Source: Rhodocyclaceae bacterium (GTDB lineage Bacteria; Pseudomonadota; Gammaproteobacteria; Burkholderiales; Rhodocyclaceae). From it: 9,960 nt of DNA. The notes under the pieces are model-generated. The model was not told where the DNA came from. It did no database searches and was given only the letters and a program-made list of their open reading frames with translations. Of the stretch, positions 7,109 to 9,960 are shown piece by piece; within the stretch, counting starts at the first letter, position 1; each line of letters begins with the position of its first letter. The stretch covers positions 1 to 9,960 of the forward strand of contig JAUYFZ010000276.1 in NCBI GenBank assembly GCA_030689585.1. Reading direction: 5' to 3'. A program made the translations under genes and the position numbers.

Positions 7109-9212
7109 TGCTGGATTCTTCCTGCGCCTGTGCCGCCTTGGTCTGTGCGCGGTAACGCGCGAAAGCCGCTACGCCCTCAGCCTGCCGCACCTCCCATGCG
7201 TCAGTGGAGTTGATGTTTGGCAGGCGATTCCGTTCGGTTTTGAACTGCAAGGCGCGTTGCGCCAGATCTCGGGCTTCATCCTCGGGAATGCCCACCTTCT
7301 TGGCAGCAATGCTGGTCTGAACTTGGCGCAGCAATTTCTCATTCATCGCTTTTGCCAACACCGAATAGGCGGCTTCAAAGGGATTGATGCGGTCGATTAG
7401 GTCAATGTTCAAGTCGCGCACATTGATAAATTTGCGCACCCCATCCAGTAATGCCGTGCTGCCTTGTGTTGCATCTTCGGCATTGACCTCAGCTAACACC
7501 AATTTAGCCTGCTGGGTGATGTTCATGGCGGCGATGGCGTGTTGCCGAATAGCCTCTTGGTCGATATTGCTCAAATCGGGATAACGCTCGCGCACGATTT
7601 TCCCCATGCGCAACTGGGTCAGCTCTTCCGGCAGCGTATTTTCCTGATCGAACAGACCGCGTTCCAGCGCGGTTTTATCCTGTAAGAAACTGGTAACGAC
7701 CTCGTTCAAATCCTCTTTGCAAATGCGCGTTGCCTCCGTGCTCTGCGGCGTTGCCAGTCCATTGATTTCGATGTGAATCTGACCGGTCTCCGTGTTCACT
7801 CCAACGTTGCGCCCACCCTCCTTATAACCGCCCTCGCCATAATCAAAGCCCTCAATCTGACCGTTATTCTTAGGCGTGAATTCATAGCGCGGAGCCAGCA
7901 CCTGCTCCATCAGCAGACTGGCAGAAATTGCCTTGAGCATGTCATTCACCGCTTCGATTACAGCAGACTGCTCGGCGGCTGGTTCGGCAATCAGATTGGT
8001 GAAACGCGCTCGTTCCTTGCCCTCGGCATCACGGGTGGCGCGGCCAATGATCTGCACGATTTCAGTCAAGCTGCTGCGATAGCCGATGGTCAGTGCGTGT
8101 TCGCACCATATCCAGTCGAAGCCTTCTTTCGCCATGCCCAGTGCGATGATGATATCTATGTGGTTACGGTTGTTCTTCTGCGCCGAATCTTTTAGCGCGG
8201 TCAGAACGCGGGAACGTTGTGCCGGATCGCTGTCATCCACCAAGTCCGCCACTTTTAACGTGCGCCCATCACGAGATTGCACCAGATGGAAGCCGGTAGC
8301 CGTGTCAACGCCTTTCCATTCCCCCAAGCCGTGCATGATTTCCTCCACCTCGCGCTGCTTGTCTTTAAGGCTTTCGCGGGCATTCACATTGGGAATATGG
8401 ACGATGGTTTTCAATGCCGGATTCAACACCTTGGCAACGGCATCCACATATGCCCCTGTATAGAAAAAATATCCTATGTCCAGCGACTTGAGCCACTGAT
8501 AACCGTTCAACTGCTCGTAATAGGTGAAAGTAACTGTCTCGAATTTGGACTCATCGGTCGGAGATAGAACCGCTTCGCTATCACCACGAAAATAGGAACC
8601 GGTCATTGCCACCAGATGCACCTTGTCGCGGGTAATGAGTGCGCCCAACTGACTGCCTAGCACGTTGTTAGGGTTACTAGAGACGTGATGGAACTCGTCG
8701 ATAGCGATCAGGCGGTTGTCGAATGCCGCGATGCCCAGTTCTTCCATCGCAAAGCGGAAGGTGGCATGGGTGCAAACCAGAATTTTGTCGGTGCTTGCAA
8801 GGAACTTGCGCACTGCGTCCACCTTTGACTTCGCCACGCGTGGCTCATCAACGCTAGGCGCATTGCACAGATTCCATTGCGGAGCGACCTGCCAATCCCA
8901 ATAGAAACCGTACTGACTCAGAGGCTCATCGGCAAAGCTGCTGCCAATGGAACGCTCTGGCACCACGACAATCGCCTGCTGCAAGCCCTGGTTGTTGATC
9001 TTGTCCAGTGCAATGAACATCAGCGCGCGAGATTTGCCCGATGCTGGCGGCGATTTAATCAGCAAATATTGCTCGCCGCGCTTGGCATAGGCGCGCTCCT
9101 GCATAACGCGCATCCCCAGCACATTGGCACGGCTGGAAGCACCGGTGCGTGCCGTGGTGATGGAAACCGAGGGGACGGTGTAGGCGTTGGTGGGGTTGAT
9201 CGAGTGGGTCAT
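7101..9212 (-). CDS. Superfamily 2 DEAD/DEAH-like helicase or translocase
   Basis: A 703-residue ATPase with two RecA-like domains. Walker A is SPPASGKS (54-61). Walker B is IDEFHH (171-176), a DEFH variant of the DExH box. The motif III equivalent is MTGSY (203-207). In domain 2, MAKEGFDW (360-367) fits motif V and QIIGRATRD (387-395) is motif VI with the arginine finger. This resembles the motor part of HsdR, type III Res and related restriction translocases, but no PD-(D/E)XK domain is seen at either end. Residues 430-700 are an unrecognised, largely helical extension ending in a helicase-associated-like stretch (654-688). The first 45 residues before Walker A include a likely Q-motif-like region (MRVMQERAYAKRGEQ). 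The start ATG at 9212 has AGAGGA nine bases upstream and overlaps the stop of the preceding nuclease gene (ATGA). It probably acts with the flanking nuclease-domain proteins. DNA rather than RNA as substrate is inferred from the neighbours. Confidence 0.88.
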   Translation of the reverse strand: MTHSINPTNAYTVPSVSITTARTGASSRANVLGMRVMQERAYAKRGEQYLLIKSPPASGKSRALMFIALDKINNQGLQQAIVVVPERSIGSSFADEPLSQYGFYWDWQVAPQWNLCNAPSVDEPRVAKSKVDAVRKFLASTDKILVCTHATFRFAMEELGIAAFDNRLIAIDEFHHVSSNPNNVLGSQLGALITRDKVHLVAMTGSYFRGDSEAVLSPTDESKFETVTFTYYEQLNGYQWLKSLDIGYFFYTGAYVDAVAKVLNPALKTIVHIPNVNARESLKDKQREVEEIMHGLGEWKGVDTATGFHLVQSRDGRTLKVADLVDDSDPAQRSRVLTALKDSAQKNNRNHIDIIIALGMAKEGFDWIWCEHALTIGYRSSLTEIVQIIGRATRDAEGKERARFTNLIAEPAAEQSAVIEAVNDMLKAISASLLMEQVLAPRYEFTPKNNGQIEGFDYGEGGYKEGGRNVGVNTETGQIHIEINGLATPQSTEATRICKEDLNEVVTSFLQDKTALERGLFDQENTLPEELTQLRMGKIVRERYPDLSNIDQEAIRQHAIAAMNITQQAKLVLAEVNAEDATQGSTALLDGVRKFINVRDLNIDLIDRINPFEAAYSVLAKAMNEKLLRQVQTSIAAKKVGIPEDEARDLAQRALQFKTERNRLPNINSTDAWEVRQAEGVAAFARYRAQTKAAQAQEESSNG

Positions 9213-9960
9213 TCAGAATCATCCTCTATGAATGTGTCATCGCCTGCCAGTTCGCGCTCAATCTGCTCGATGCTGGGCAGGCTGGTTTGTAGCTCGGCAG
9301 GCAGAGATTCGAGCAATTTGTATTCGGCAACACCCATGGGCTGGCTCTTATCGCCCAAGGCGTATTCCGCCACGATCTTGTTTTTGCTCTTGCACAGCAA
9401 CAGGCCAATGGTGGGGTTGTCGTGCTCGCTTTTGACCTGGCGATCCACGGCGGTCAGATAAAATCCAAGCTGACCCAAGTGCTCCGGTTTGAACTTGCCG
9501 CCCTTGAGTTCGATCACCACATAGCAACGCAGCTTGAGGTGATAGAACAGCAGGTCGATGAAAAACTCGTCGCCGCCCACGTCCAACAACACCTGCCGCC
9601 CGACGAATGCAAAGCCCGCGCCCAGCTCCAGCAGAAATTCGGTGACATGTTTCACCAAGGCGTGTTCGATCTCGCGCTCGCCCGCCTCACGACTCAGCCC
9701 AAGGAAGTCAAAACGGTATGGGTCTTTCAATGACTCGCGAGCTAGATCAGATTGCGGTTTTGGCAAGCTGACTTCAAAGTTGTTGACGGCCTTGCCTGTG
9801 CGCTCAAGCAGGCGAGTTTCGATATGGATGTTCAGCACATTGCGCGACCAGCCGTGGGCGATGGCGCTTTGGGCATAAGCCAGGCGCTGCTGCGGGTCTT
9901 TCAGCCGGGTGAGTAGCACAAGATTATGACCCCAAGGCAATTGTCCAACAGCCTGTTGGA
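9209..9960 (-). CDS. YhcG/DUF1016-family PD-(D/E)XK nuclease-domain protein, 5' end cut by window edge
   Basis: About 250 residues of the C-terminal part are present, and the frame is open to the right edge. TTG at 9940 is not the start: the frame continues upstream as QQAVGQ before LPWGHNLVLL, which is the junction of the DUF1016 N-terminal domain and the nuclease domain. Numbering from that TTG, the nuclease core has Asp129 in EFFIDLLFYH, Glu144 and Lys146 in VIELKGG, and Gln157 in HLGQLGFYL. These form a complete PD-(D/E)XK set, followed by the usual strand with TIGLLLCKSKN. E. coli YhcG is about 375 residues, so roughly 110-130 residues are probably missing. The family occurs in many defence islands and near type I restriction genes, and its substrate is poorly defined. 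The 3' end overlaps the helicase start by 4 bp (ATGA), so it is upstream in the same operon and may have further partners beyond the edge. Confidence 0.92.
   Translation of the reverse strand, partial: QQAVGQLPWGHNLVLLTRLKDPQQRLAYAQSAIAHGWSRNVLNIHIETRLLERTGKAVNNFEVSLPKPQSDLARESLKDPYRFDFLGLSREAGEREIEHALVKHVTEFLLELGAGFAFVGRQVLLDVGGDEFFIDLLFYHLKLRCYVVIELKGGKFKPEHLGQLGFYLTAVDRQVKSEHDNPTIGLLLCKSKNKIVAEYALGDKSQPMGVAEYKLLESLPAELQTSLPSIEQIERELAGDDTFIEDDSE
9222..9227 (-). promoter_or_regulatory. Ribosome binding site of the helicase gene
   Basis: AGAGGA on the minus strand, 9 nt before the ATG at 9212, lies inside the end of the upstream nuclease gene. It supports the helicase start and translational coupling through the ATGA overlap. 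Confidence 0.6.

Noticed and set aside
9209..9940. Complete 243-residue protein starting at TTG 9940
   Set aside because: The frame continues to the window edge with family-typical residues (QQAVGQ), so the gene is partial and the TTG is internal.
1..9960. CRISPR arrays, insertion sequences, transposase or phage genes
   Set aside because: No regularly spaced repeats, terminal inverted repeats with target duplication, or transposase/integrase motifs were seen on either strand.

Overview
The window looks like a chromosomal segment of a proteobacterium, most likely beta or gamma. The GyrA, SerC and SerA sequences are clearly of that type, the tRNA-His closely resembles the enteric one and carries an encoded CCA end, and the YkgJ-type cysteine-cluster protein resembles beta/gamma homologues as I recall them. 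I cannot name a genus. Genes are tightly packed, and three sit in a strand-consistent operon at each end.

Positions 1-4831 (minus strand) hold a housekeeping unit, read from right to left: tRNA-His(GTG), gyrA, serC, and serA, which is cut by the left edge. Gaps are 20 bp between tRNA and gyrA, 0 bp between gyrA and serC (TAAATG), and 5 bp between serC and serA. gyrA has no room for a promoter of its own behind the tRNA, so DNA gyrase subunit A and the first two enzymes of the phosphorylated serine pathway are probably made from a transcript that starts at the tRNA promoter. That promoter has a perfect TATAAT on the minus strand at 4880-4885 and a GC-rich discriminator, as is usual for stable-RNA promoters.

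Positions 4832-5883 hold a short divergent intergenic region and then a single plus-strand gene for a YkgJ-like cysteine-cluster protein that probably binds Fe-S or zinc. The intergenic region contains a 19-bp-period direct repeat.

Positions 5906-9960 (minus strand, convergent with ykgJ) hold a compact three-gene operon: a YhcG/DUF1016-type PD-(D/E)XK nuclease-domain protein (cut by the right edge), a superfamily 2 helicase/translocase without an obvious nuclease domain, and a GIY-YIG (Mug113/T5orf172-like) nuclease-domain protein. The genes overlap by 4 and 8 bp, which indicates translational coupling. The content (motor plus two different nuclease folds) resembles a restriction or anti-mobile-element module split over several polypeptides. 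I do not recognise it as a named system. No methyltransferase or specificity subunit is visible; these could lie beyond 9960. The helicase C-terminus and the GIY-YIG N-terminus appear to share a short helical motif that could link the two proteins. This operon is the main candidate for something undescribed.
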